From the NCBI GenBank assembly GCA_033722075.1, contig JAWVZU010000114.1, forward strand, positions 1-11,702: a stretch of DNA of 11,702 bases. The letters are read 5' to 3'. The notes beneath the pieces were generated by a model, which was not told the origin of the DNA, searched no databases, and was given only the letters and a program-made list of their open reading frames with translations. This document shows, in pieces, positions 1 to 8,200 of this stretch; position 1 is the stretch's first letter, and every line of letters begins with the position of its first letter. Origin of the DNA: JAWVZU01 sp033722075 (lineage in GTDB: Bacteria; Pseudomonadota; Gammaproteobacteria; Xanthomonadales; SZUA-38). The position numbers and the translations under genes are program-made.

Positions 1-974
1 CCTCCGAGGGCGCCAACATCATGACCCGCTCGCTCATGATCTTCGGGCAAGGCGCAGTTCGCTGCCACCCCTTCGTGCTGAAGGAGCTCGAGGCCATGAA
101 AATCGAGGATCCGGCCGCACGACTGAAGGCCTTCGACAAGGCGCTCTTCGGCCACATCGGCGTGGCCATTTCCAATGCGTGCCGTGCGCTGCTGCTGGGC
201 CTGACCGGCGGTCGCCTGGCCCAGGTGCCCGGTGGCAAGGAAACCCGCCGTTTCTACCGCGCGATTGCCCGCTACTCGGCTGCGCTTGGCCTGACGGCCG
301 ACATCGCCATGCTGACCCTCGGGGGCAAGCTGAAGTTCAAGGAACGCCTGTCGGCACGCCTGGGCGACGTCCTGAGCCAGCTCTACATCATCTCGTCTAT
401 GCTGAAGCGTTTCGAGGATCAGGGCCGCCCGCATTCGGACCTGCCGTTCCTGCGCTGGGCCTGTGAGGATGCGATCAACAAGATCCAGGTCGCGCTGGAC
501 GAGTTCATCCGCAACTTCCCGATTCGACCGGTCGCCTGGTTCCTACGCGCGCTGGTGCTGCCGACGGGCAAGTGGGACATCGGCCCCAACGATCGGGACG
601 GTCACATGGTCGCGACGATGCTCCTGTCGCCCTCGGAAGCCCGGGATCGCCTGAGCTGGGGCATCTATACCACCGATGCGCCCAACAACCCGATCGGCCA
701 GATGAACGCGATTCTGCCCGACATCATCAAGGCGGAACCCATCGAGCGGAAGCTGCAGAAGGCTGTCCGGGCCGGAGAGCTTCCAGTCGACCCCACGGAG
801 CAGCTCGATCCTGCGGTGGAAGCCGGTCTGATCAACGCGTCAGAGAAGGACCTGCTGGTCCGGACCCGCGCGGCAATCGCCGAGATCATCGCCGTCGACG
901 AGTTCGAGTCGGACCACCTTGCGGCGGGTCGGCCAAAACAGCGCGGCGAAGACGGCAGCGCGAGGGCAGCCTAG
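1..974 (+). CDS. fadE: Acyl-CoA dehydrogenase FadE, C-terminal part (5' end outside window)
   Basis: The product catalyses the first step of fatty-acid beta-oxidation, the FAD-dependent oxidation of acyl-CoA to 2-enoyl-CoA. The frame is open from base 3 and reads SEGANIMTRS before the first ATG at 21, so that ATG is internal; about 323 C-terminal residues are visible. From memory, the segment resembles the C-terminal third of E. coli FadE (about 814 residues) throughout: EGxNI-TRS-MIFGQGA-RCHP, then LGG-LK-RERLSARLGD-LSQLY, then NFP and PTG motifs. It covers the end of the dehydrogenase fold and the FadE-specific C-terminal domain (DUF1974). The catalytic base and most FAD contacts are upstream and cannot be checked. 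The stop TAG (972-974) overlaps the convergent cheBR stop. I see no hairpin plus T-tract terminator after it. Confidence 0.93.
   Translation, partial: SEGANIMTRSLMIFGQGAVRCHPFVLKELEAMKIEDPAARLKAFDKALFGHIGVAISNACRALLLGLTGGRLAQVPGGKETRRFYRAIARYSAALGLTADIAMLTLGGKLKFKERLSARLGDVLSQLYIISSMLKRFEDQGRPHSDLPFLRWACEDAINKIQVALDEFIRNFPIRPVAWFLRALVLPTGKWDIGPNDRDGHMVATMLLSPSEARDRLSWGIYTTDAPNNPIGQMNAILPDIIKAEPIERKLQKAVRAGELPVDPTEQLDPAVEAGLINASEKDLLVRTRAAIAEIIAVDEFESDHLAAGRPKQRGEDGSARAA
971..974. other. Convergent stop codons sharing one CTAG palindrome
   Basis: The four bases CTAG contain the TAG stop of fadE on the plus strand (972-974) and the TAG stop of the CheB-CheR gene on the minus strand (973-971). 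The two convergent genes therefore overlap by four bases and leave no room for an intergenic terminator. Any terminator for either transcript would have to lie inside the opposing coding sequence; I saw no convincing hairpin with a T-run on either side. Confidence 0.9.
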
Positions 975-2389
975 CGCGGCCCGGAACGGCGAAAGATCTT
1001 CCAGCGGGAATCGATCGCTTCGAAGCCGTAGCCCCAGCCGGCGGCCGTCTCGCTGGGCCCCAGCCAAAGGAGACCGTCCTGATTCAGGGCGGTCTCCAGC
1101 AGCGAGAGCGCCTTCTGCTGCGCCAGGCGGGTGAAATAGATGAGCAGATTGCGGCAGCTGATCAGGTCGACCCCCTCGAAGGGCTCGTCTCCGAGAATGT
1201 CATGGCCGATGAATTCGATCTGGGAGCGCAACTCCGGCCGGATCGCCACACCATCCCCCACCGGCACGAAATAGCGCCGAAGCACTTCCTCCGGCACGTT
1301 GTCGACGGCCTGTAGCGTGTAACACCCCTTGCGGGCCGCCTCCAGCGCCCCCGGAACGACATCGGTGCCGATCACCCGAATGAGCGGTTCCCGACCAGCC
1401 CGCCGGAAGGCGTCGTTGGCTACCGCTGTCAGCGAGTAGGCTTCCTCGCCGGTGGCGCAGCCGGCCGACCAGATGCGCAGCTCCTGCCCCGGCTCCAGTT
1501 CGCGAATTCGCAACTCCAGCAGGTCTGCGATGCGCCGGAATGCCGCTTCGTCCCGAAAGAAATGAGTCACTCCAATCTGGAGATCCCGATAGAGGGCGTC
1601 CAGCTCTGTCGGGTCGTCCGTGAGTACTTCGAGATAGTCGGCCAGGCTGGTGTTGCGCAGGGCGATGCGCCGATTGAGACGGCGCACCACGGTCGAGGGC
1701 CTATAGTGTCCGAAATCCAGACCGCCGTGCACTCGCAGCAGTTCCAGGACGGCTTCCAGATCGTCCGCCGGGCCGTAGCCGTTTTCCGACAGGGTTGCCG
1801 CGAAGCGCGGAAGTTCCACGTAGTGCTGCAGGGCAAGACCGATTTCGGATGCGGGCAGGACCCGGTCGACGGCGCCCGACTTGAGTACGGCTTGCGGCAT
1901 CTGGGAAAACTCCGCCGAGTCTTCCGATTCCACGATGACCAGCCCACCCTGGTCGGCCACCCGAAGCGCGCCCATGGCCCCATCGCTCCCGGTTCCCGAA
2001 AGGATCACCGCGATCGCCCTCTCGCCGGCTTCCAACGCAAGAGAAGTGAACAGCTCGTTGATCGGCTGGTTACCACGGGCCGGCCGGGCCTGAACCAACC
2101 GGCCGCCATCGATCGTCATGCAGCCACCGGGGGGAATCAGATAGATGCGACCGGACTCCAGCCGCAGCCCGTCCGTGGCGTCGGTCACCGGCATCGGGGT
2201 CTGGCGCTGCAGGAGCCCGGCCAGCGCGGAACGACTCTCGGCAGGCAGATGCTGGACGACGACGAAGCTCATGCCCAGGTCCGCAGGCATGCGGGCGAAC
2301 AGGCGCTGAAGGCTTCTCAACCCGCCGGCGGAAGCACCCAGTCCAACGGTGTGGGAGGGCGAGGCGGACACGGCGGAAGTTGAGCTCAA
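971..2389 (-). CDS. CheB-CheR fusion (protein-glutamate methylesterase/methyltransferase), minimal two-domain form
   Basis: Bifunctional chemotaxis-type protein, 472 residues from the chosen TTG start. Residues about 13-190 are a CheB methylesterase domain with the full triad: Ser20 in GASAGG, His47 in VVVQHLPAE and Asp136 in GTGSDGAMG. Residues about 210-470 are a CheR SAM-dependent methyltransferase: N-terminal helices with VTHFFRD at 274-280, SAM-binding motif SAGCATGEEAYSLT from 308, then IGTDVVP and DLISCRNLLIYF. The protein ends just after the CheR domain (FEAIDSRWKIFRR), where typical CheBR fusions continue into coiled coil, PAS or kinase regions. There is no CheB receiver domain. An open frame extends upstream to an ATG at 2521, but that stretch lies inside the preceding gene and is Arg/Pro-rich, so it is rejected. 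TTG at 2389 overlaps the preceding stop (TTGA); GTG at 2371 is the alternative. Targets are unknown; no chemoreceptor or CheA/CheW gene is present. Confidence 0.9.
   Translation of the reverse strand: MSSTSAVSASPSHTVGLGASAGGLRSLQRLFARMPADLGMSFVVVQHLPAESRSALAGLLQRQTPMPVTDATDGLRLESGRIYLIPPGGCMTIDGGRLVQARPARGNQPINELFTSLALEAGERAIAVILSGTGSDGAMGALRVADQGGLVIVESEDSAEFSQMPQAVLKSGAVDRVLPASEIGLALQHYVELPRFAATLSENGYGPADDLEAVLELLRVHGGLDFGHYRPSTVVRRLNRRIALRNTSLADYLEVLTDDPTELDALYRDLQIGVTHFFRDEAAFRRIADLLELRIRELEPGQELRIWSAGCATGEEAYSLTAVANDAFRRAGREPLIRVIGTDVVPGALEAARKGCYTLQAVDNVPEEVLRRYFVPVGDGVAIRPELRSQIEFIGHDILGDEPFEGVDLISCRNLLIYFTRLAQQKALSLLETALNQDGLLWLGPSETAAGWGYGFEAIDSRWKIFRRSGPR
2386..2389 (-). promoter_or_regulatory. 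TTGA stop/start overlap coupling the barrel protein to CheB-CheR
   Basis: On the minus strand the barrel gene ends AAT TGA and the CheBR frame has TTG overlapping that TGA. A GGACGGAA stretch lies just upstream and could act as a weak ribosome site. The arrangement suggests translational coupling. The same AATTGAG junction occurs at 4146-4149. The start choice is an inference; GTG at 2371 has no visible ribosome site. Confidence 0.55.
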
Positions 2390-2910
2390 TTCCGTCCGAA
2401 CGGAAACTCCAACCCGATGGTCAGGACCGTCTGGCCGCGGTCGACAAGCTCCAGGTCCAGATCGGAGTGGCGATAGCGGAGGTCCGCGCGCAACATGAGA
2501 CCGAAGCCGTTCAGGTCCCACATGCCGCCGATGCCCACCTGGGCCATGGGTCCCGTGTCCGCAAACTGCGGCACGTCGTGGTCGAAGCCGCCGAAACCCG
2601 CCAGGAAATAGGGATTCCAGGTCACCGATCGATTCACGATCATCAGGTTGAGCGCAATATGGGTCTGGTCCAGGGACGGGCCCTGGTCGAAATCCACCTC
2701 GCCGCCCCCGACTTCCAGCTCAAGGGTCAGCGCGTCGGTGACCTGCCGGCCCAGGTTGCCGCGAAAAACCGCGCCATCGTCGCTGGCGCCGAACTCGTCA
2801 TCGACCTGACTGAAGCCGATATGGGCGCCGACGTACCAGGGTGCCGGTTGCAGGGATTGACCCTGTCCCGGGACGGCAGCGAACAGCAGGAGGAGGATCC
2901 AGTAGCGCAT
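2386..2910 (-). CDS. Small outer-membrane beta-barrel protein (OmpA-like/porin-fold family)
   Basis: A 174-residue exported protein. It has a signal peptide at about residues 1-18 (MRYWILLLLFAAVPGQGQS, cleavage near GQG-QS). The remainder is rich in alternating polar/hydrophobic strands with aromatic girdle residues: WYVGAHIGFSQVDDEF, LTLELEVGGGEVDF, NPYFLAGFGGFDHD, GFGLMLRADLRYRHSD, and a last strand VLTIGLEFPFGRN. Size and pattern fit an eight-stranded barrel such as the OMP_b-brl/OmpA transmembrane family, though the last residue is not the usual Phe. It lacks the helical-barrel architecture of TolC-type channels, so it is unlikely to be the exit duct of the upstream efflux pump. The ATG directly abuts the TAG of the preceding transporter gene, with only a weak GGA ahead of it, suggesting coupled translation. 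Substrate or partner cannot be told from sequence. Confidence 0.82.
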   Translation of the reverse strand: MRYWILLLLFAAVPGQGQSLQPAPWYVGAHIGFSQVDDEFGASDDGAVFRGNLGRQVTDALTLELEVGGGEVDFDQGPSLDQTHIALNLMIVNRSVTWNPYFLAGFGGFDHDVPQFADTGPMAQVGIGGMWDLNGFGLMLRADLRYRHSDLDLELVDRGQTVLTIGLEFPFGRN

Positions 2911-4149
2911 CTATCCGGTTCGTTTTTCGAAGGCCCGGCCCATCTTAAACGAAACGACCGCCCAGATGGCGGCGATCGGAAAGGCCAGCGCCGCCATCGT
3001 GGTCAACGCCACACCGAGACCTTCGCTCAGGCCCCGGAACAACCACCCCGAGCCCATGTCACCACCCCGGTAGACCGCCGTATCGATGAAGTTCTTGGCC
3101 TTGTACTTGGCCTCTTCGTCTACCGGCGTAAAGAGCAGCTCACGGGCCGGCTTCATCAGGCCATATTCACCGCCGCGGCGCAGCGCCTGGAACACGCCGA
3201 GCACGAACACGCTGGGGGTGACCGCCAGGGTCGCGAGCCCCAGGGCCGTCAACATGGGCACCAGCACCAGGGTTCGCGCCGGGCCGATCCAGCCCAGCAG
3301 ACGGCCGGTTATGAACAATTGCAGGAGAAAGCTGGTGAGTTGAGTGCCCAGGTCGACCGCGCCGAACCACTTGAGCCGTTCGGCGTCGGAGTCGAACGCC
3401 TTTCCGACCATCTCGAGCTGAATGAAGTACAGAAAGGTCTGAATGAGCGGCAGGAAGACAAGCACTCCGGCGATGCCGAGGAGATAGCGTTCTCGGCGCA
3501 GGGCCTGGATGCCGCCCCAGATCGAACCGCCGATGGGACGGGCGGTCGCCCGGCCATGAGTCGCCGCAGGCAGCAGACGCCATTGGCAGTAGAGCGCTGC
3601 GGTCAGCAGGATGGCGGCAATTCCGACCAGTCCACCGGGCGCAACCTGGTCGACCAGCCGAATGCTCAGCAACGGACCGATGATGCCCCCTGCACTGCCG
3701 CCGGCGGCGATCAGTGCAAAGAGCCGCTTGCCCTGTTCGGCACTGAATACGTCAACCATGAGCGACCAGAAGACGGACACCACGAACAGGTTGTAGACGG
3801 ACAGCCAGACGAAGAACACGCGTCCCGCCCAGAGGGAGTCCGTGGAGCGCGTGAGCCACAGCGAGAACAGCAGCAGATTGGCAATGAAGAACAGGTAGCT
3901 CAGGGGCAGGAAGACCCGCTTGGGCAATCGGGCGACGAGAAACCCGAACACGGGCACGATGAGCAGCATGACCACGAACACCGAGGAGAAAAGCCACTCC
4001 GCGTCACCGGAACGAACGGCCAGCGTTTCCCGCACGGGCCGGAGCATCATGTAGCTGCCGATGAGAAAAAAGAAATAGAAGAAAGAGAGGAGAAACGGCC
4101 GCCACTCGGGCGACTCGATCAGCAGCCAGTTCTTGCGCGCTTCACTCAA
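2911..4149 (-). CDS. MFS-like carrier related to ATP:ADP translocase/TlcC (Npt-type) family
   Basis: Polytopic inner-membrane protein of 412 residues with about 12 hydrophobic segments. The N-terminal YMMLRPVRETLAV (residues 33-45), the FWSLMVDVFSAEQGKRLFALIAAG block (126-150, helix and loop) and the C-terminal VDEEAKYKAKNFIDT block (about 343-357) followed by YRGGD recall the TlcC/Npt nucleotide-transporter group of the major facilitator superfamily and its free-living homologues, usually annotated simply as MFS transporter. Whether nucleotides are the substrate is unknown. The start is TTG at 4149, overlapping the TGA of the adaptor gene. The next Met residues (34-35) would remove half of TM1, so TTG is strongly favoured. 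No Shine-Dalgarno sequence is visible, which fits re-initiation after the adaptor. It lies between pump and barrel genes and could import or export a compound handled by the same operon. Confidence 0.82.
   Translation of the reverse strand: MSEARKNWLLIESPEWRPFLLSFFYFFFLIGSYMMLRPVRETLAVRSGDAEWLFSSVFVVMLLIVPVFGFLVARLPKRVFLPLSYLFFIANLLLFSLWLTRSTDSLWAGRVFFVWLSVYNLFVVSVFWSLMVDVFSAEQGKRLFALIAAGGSAGGIIGPLLSIRLVDQVAPGGLVGIAAILLTAALYCQWRLLPAATHGRATARPIGGSIWGGIQALRRERYLLGIAGVLVFLPLIQTFLYFIQLEMVGKAFDSDAERLKWFGAVDLGTQLTSFLLQLFITGRLLGWIGPARTLVLVPMLTALGLATLAVTPSVFVLGVFQALRRGGEYGLMKPARELLFTPVDEEAKYKAKNFIDTAVYRGGDMGSGWLFRGLSEGLGVALTTMAALAFPIAAIWAVVSFKMGRAFEKRTG
4146..4149 (-). promoter_or_regulatory. TTGA stop/start overlap coupling adaptor to MFS-like carrier
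   Basis: The adaptor ends GAC AAT TGA and the carrier starts TTG AGT GAA, sharing TTGA. There is no purine-rich ribosome site upstream (the preceding bases are CGTCGGCTGACAA), so initiation probably depends on ribosomes terminating at the adaptor stop. The TTG start is supported because every later start would truncate TM1. Confidence 0.75.
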
Positions 4150-5210
4150 TTGTCAGCCGACGCGGTAGCCGGCGGCGCACCCTGGATGGCCACCTGCTGC
4201 CCGTCGCGCAAGCGCTCGTTACCGCGGACTACGACCCGGTCACCGGGGTTGATTGGTCCCTTCACTTCGATTCGGTCCCCGCTGGCCAGTCCGGTGCTCA
4301 CAGCGACCCGGCGGGCCTTCTCCTCCTCGTCGATTACGAACACGGAGATTCCGTCGGGCCTCAACACCAGCGCATCCCGGGGCACCGACAGCACTTCCTT
4401 CTCCTCGGAAGCCGGGAGGGTCACCCGCACGGTCTGGCCGACCGGCATCGGCTGTCCGACCAGGTCGATGCGAACCTCGAACAGGTGCGTGTTTTCGTCG
4501 CCCACCGCGACCAGTGTGCGGACCACACCCTCGACAGGCTCGCCCGCCGCCGTCATGCCCACGGTGTCTCCGATATGGAGAAAACGGTAGTACTCCAGCG
4601 GCGCGCGGGAAATGACTTCGAGGTGATCCGGATCGACCATCCGAACCACCGGGGTCCCGATCGTAACCCGCTCCCCGGGCTGGGTCAGCCGCTCGACGAC
4701 GACCCCTTCGAAATGCGCGCGCATTTCCAGCCGGTAGACCTGGTCGTTGATCTGGTCGAGCCGCGAGCGGGCCACTTCCAGGTCGCCGCGAGCCACATCC
4801 CGCTCGGATTCGATCTGGTCCAGCTGGTTCTTGGCCGCCACATTGCGCTCGGCCAGCGCCGCCAGTCGCGCCTGTTCACGGGTGAGATACTGGAGCCGCG
4901 CCTCCTCGCGCTTGACTACGGCCTCCTGCTCGGCCTTGCGCAGGCGCAGCTGGACATTCTCGATTCGTGCAATGATGTCACCGGCTCCGGCGTGCGCGCC
5001 GATGTCGGCGACCTCGATGAGACGGCCGTCCGCCTCGGCGGCAACTGCCGCATCGTTGCGGCTTACCACGGTTCCGGGGACCAGGATCGTGGTCGCCATC
5101 GGCATGCGAGCGGCCGCATCCACTCGAACCGTGGCGGGACCGCCGCCCTGGGACAGGGCCCCGGTGGTGGTCAGGATCAGCAGCAGCCCCAGGGGCAGAA
5201 CAAGTCGCAT
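4146..5210 (-). CDS. RND efflux periplasmic adaptor (HlyD/AcrA-type membrane fusion protein)
   Basis: A 354-residue periplasmic subunit that links an RND permease to an outer-membrane channel. The signal peptide is at residues 1-20 (hydrophobic LVLPLGLLLILTTTGALS); there is no lipobox Cys, so it is probably soluble or tail-associated. Domains: first lipoyl half at about 43-85; alpha-hairpin at about 86-163 (charged, heptad-like); second lipoyl half at about 164-195 (HFEGVVVERLTQPGERVTIG); beta-barrel at about 196-270; membrane-proximal domain to the end. The hairpin tip resembles the TolC-docking pattern RxxxLxxxxxxS, with Arg115 and Leu119 kept but Ala126 in place of Ser. ATG at 5210 is preferred over in-frame GTG at 5216 because GAGGAG sits five bases before the ATG and overlaps the GTG. 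It lies nine bases after the permease stop. Substrate class cannot be assigned. Confidence 0.93.
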   Translation of the reverse strand: MRLVLPLGLLLILTTTGALSQGGGPATVRVDAAARMPMATTILVPGTVVSRNDAAVAAEADGRLIEVADIGAHAGAGDIIARIENVQLRLRKAEQEAVVKREEARLQYLTREQARLAALAERNVAAKNQLDQIESERDVARGDLEVARSRLDQINDQVYRLEMRAHFEGVVVERLTQPGERVTIGTPVVRMVDPDHLEVISRAPLEYYRFLHIGDTVGMTAAGEPVEGVVRTLVAVGDENTHLFEVRIDLVGQPMPVGQTVRVTLPASEEKEVLSVPRDALVLRPDGISVFVIDEEEKARRVAVSTGLASGDRIEVKGPINPGDRVVVRGNERLRDGQQVAIQGAPPATASADN

Positions 5211-5215
5211 AAACA

Positions 5216-5221
5216 CTCCTC
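5216..5221 (-). promoter_or_regulatory. Strong ribosome binding site of the adaptor gene
   Basis: GAGGAG on the minus strand, embedded in the permease stop (TGAGGAG) and five bases before ATG 5210. It decides the adaptor start and indicates coupled but independently efficient translation of the adaptor after the permease. Confidence 0.75.
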
Positions 5222-8200
5222 AGGTCCCCGCGACCACGACATCGGCCGGCGCGTCCTTTTCTTCGCCCAGGCGCAGCAGGCTCGGCAGCAGGAGCAGGGT
5301 GAACGCCGTACTCACGAACATCCCGCCGACGATTACGGCAGCCAGGCCACGATAGAGCTCGGTGCCGGCGCCGGGAACCAGCATCAATGGCAGCATCCCG
5401 AAAATGCTGGTCATTGTACTCATCAGGATCGGTCGCAGGCGCAGGCGCACCGCACTTTCCACGGCAGCACGGCGATCCATGCCCTCGCGCTCGGCATCGC
5501 GCGCCCGGTAGACCAGCAGGATCGCGTTGTTCACGACCAGGCCCAGAAGGATGACGAAACCGATCATGGTCAGCAAGTCCATGGCCTGGCCCACGACCAG
5601 GTCCATCAGGCGCAGGAACACGATCCCGCCGACCGTCGCCATGGGGATGGTCAGGACCACCAGCAGGCTGTCCCTGAAGGAGCGGAACAGGGCACTGATC
5701 AGCAGGTACAGGATCACGATCGCCAGGGCAAACGTCCCCGACATGGCGCTCAAGGCCTCGCCCAGTGCCTCGGCCGTGCCCCGGTAGGTGATGGAGGCCC
5801 CTTCCGGCAACAGGTTGCGCATGACCGGCGCCGCCTGTTCGTCGATGGCCTCGATGGCCTCTTCCAGGGGCATGTCGGGCGGTGGCGTCACCTGCAGCGT
5901 GAGCGTGCGGCGCCGATCGATCCGGCGAATCTGGCTGGGCCCCGCGGTCCGCTGGATTTCGGTCAACTCGCCGACGGTCTGGATCTGGCCGCTGGCCGTC
6001 GCCACCGGGATGGCGGCCAGCTCCTCGGGCGTGGTCCAGGCCTCGGCGCGCATGATCACATCGAGACGCCGGTTGCCGTCGAAGTATTCCCCCACGAACG
6101 CGCCATCGCCCAGGGCCCGGACGATGGTGGCCATGCGTGAGCGGTTCCAGCCCACCTCGGCGATGCGCCGGTCGTCGGGAACCAGCCGGAGTTCCGGTTC
6201 GGCCAGTTCCAGGCCCGGCAGGGGGCGGATATTGACCCCCGGGATGGCCTCGTTGATGGCCCCGAAACCCGCCTGTCCCGCCGCGAGCAACTGTTCGAAG
6301 TCTTCGGCCTGGAGATCGACTTCGATCTGACGCCCGCCCCGCGCGCCGCCGAAGACCGGGGCCCGGGAGGCAAAGCCGAAGGTGTCGGGAAAGCCGCTGA
6401 CGATCTCCCCGTTGACCACCTCGAGCATTTGGTCCACGTCATCCTGGTCCACAGCCCGCGATCCGAAAAATGCACCGCCACCGAAGAATCCCAGGAAGTA
6501 ATTCCGGATCTGGGGCGATTTTTCACCCGAAAGATACGGTTCGAAGCGATCCGCGATCACCCGAATCATCTCCTCTTCGGCGGTTTCCACGCCGATGCCC
6601 GGCGGGGTGACCAGAAATCCGAAGACAAAGCTGCGTTTCCCCTCCGGCAAATAGTCGGCCGGTGGGACCAGCACCAGCATGGCGACGATCGGGAGCGTCG
6701 TCAGGCTGGCGATCCAGGCAAACCGACGCCGGGGGGTGTCCGTGAGCGCCATGATCTTGTTGGTCACCGGCCGCCACCAGTGTCCATGGACGTCCTCGAG
6801 CTTGCCCCCTTTCAACCAGACCGATGCCGCCGTGGGCAGCACCGTTATAGCCACGATCAGCGATGCGACGACGGCGACCGCGATGGTGATGGCGAGATCT
6901 CCAAAGAGTTGGCCGGCCTCATCCTTGAGGAATACCACCGGCATGAAGATCGCCACCGTCGTGACCGTCGAGGCCAGCAAGGCGCCCCACACCTGCATGG
7001 TGCCGCGGTCTGCCGCCTCCTTCGATTCGCGGCCTTCTTCCCGCTGTCGAACGATGTTCTCCAGGACGACGATCGCCGCGTCCAGGACCATGCCGGTCGC
7101 AAAGGCCAGCCCGGCCAGCGAGATGATGTTCAGCGTATGGCCGGTCGCATCGAGCAGGATGAACGCGGCGCACATGCAAAGTGGAATCGCCAGCGCGACC
7201 ATGGCCGTCGCCCGGAACTTGCGCAGGAACCACCAGAGCACCACCACCGCCAGCGACATGCCCAGGAGCAGGTTGTTGCGGACCATGGCGATGGACTGCT
7301 CGATGTAGACGGTCTCATCATAGGCCTGCTGGATTTCCAGCCCGGCCGGTTCCAGGTAGTCACGCTCCAGTTCCGCAACCCGTGCCTTGATCCCGGCCAT
7401 GACCTCCAGAACGTTGACGCCGGTTTCCGGAACCACATTGATGGCGATGGACGGGCCACCGTTCTGGATGATCACCCCCGCCTTGTCGCGCATCTTCAGC
7501 TCGACCTGGGCAATATCCTTGAGCTTTACGGGCCTGCCCTCACGCCATTCGAGTACGAGTTCCCCGAGATCCGACACGTCATACTTGCCCGAGAAACGCA
7601 GCGTGTACTGGCGACGGCCGACCTCGTTGAAACCGGCCGACACATCCTCGTTGGACCCCAGGTTGGAGGAAACGCTGGTGAGGTCGATTCCCAGATTGGC
7701 CGCGCGAAACGGGTCGAAAGTGATGCGAACCTCGTAGGGCCGTCCCCCGAAGGCGTTGGACTGGGAGACGCCCGGGACCCGCTCCAGGCGGGTGCGGACC
7801 ACTTCATCCACGAAATCCTGGTACTCGGCGATCGGTCTTGGGTTGTCGGCTGTCGGGCGCAGGGAAAACCAGGCAATCACGTTGCCGAACCGGTCACCGC
7901 CTACGCGGATGGTCGGCTCGGTGACATCCACCGGATAGCGCGGCACCTGGTTGAGCCGGTTCATGACCTCGATGAGCGCCCGGCTCATGTCCGTGTCGAT
8001 GTCGAACTCGAGCTGGATGCTCCCGTTCCCGCGCGACGCCGTCGCGGTCATCTTGCGGACGCCGGGCAGTCCGCGCAGGACGTCCTCCTGGGGCTCGACG
8101 ATCTCCGATTCGACCTCCTGCGGGGCCGCGGCACGCCAGCCCGTATTGATGGAGATGATCGGTCGCTCGACCTCCGGCGCCATCTGGATCGGCAGGCGCG

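Noticed and set aside
1017..1026. Perfect palindrome GCTTCGAAGC
   Set aside because: Inside CheR coding sequence, single copy, and expected by chance; no associated feature.
1033..1057. CCCAGC/GCTGGG inverted repeat just beyond the fadE stop as a terminator
   Set aside because: Six-base arms with a 13-base loop, no T-tract, and the sequence encodes the conserved end of the CheR domain.
1562..2383. Plus-strand open frame (273 codons) opposite the CheB-CheR gene
   Set aside because: Shadow frame without conserved motifs, while the opposite strand encodes a complete catalytic triad and SAM motif.
2390..2521. N-terminal extension of CheB-CheR to ATG 2521
   Set aside because: The 44 extra residues are Arg/Pro/Gly-rich, unlike the family, and lie within the barrel gene's last strands; the CheB fold begins only after residue 12 of the TTG-initiated form.
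2380..4590. Long plus-strand open frame (736 codons) opposite the barrel, carrier and adaptor genes
   Set aside because: Low-complexity Gln/His/Arg/Glu-rich translation with no domain or signal; it is the antisense shadow of three well-supported minus-strand genes in GC-rich DNA.
5211..5216. GTG 5216 as start of the adaptor
   Set aside because: It overlaps the GAGGAG ribosome site; ATG 5210 has correct five-base spacing.
4485..6140. Long plus-strand open frame (551 codons) across the adaptor/permease junction
   Set aside because: Crosses a real gene boundary on the other strand and has shadow-type composition.
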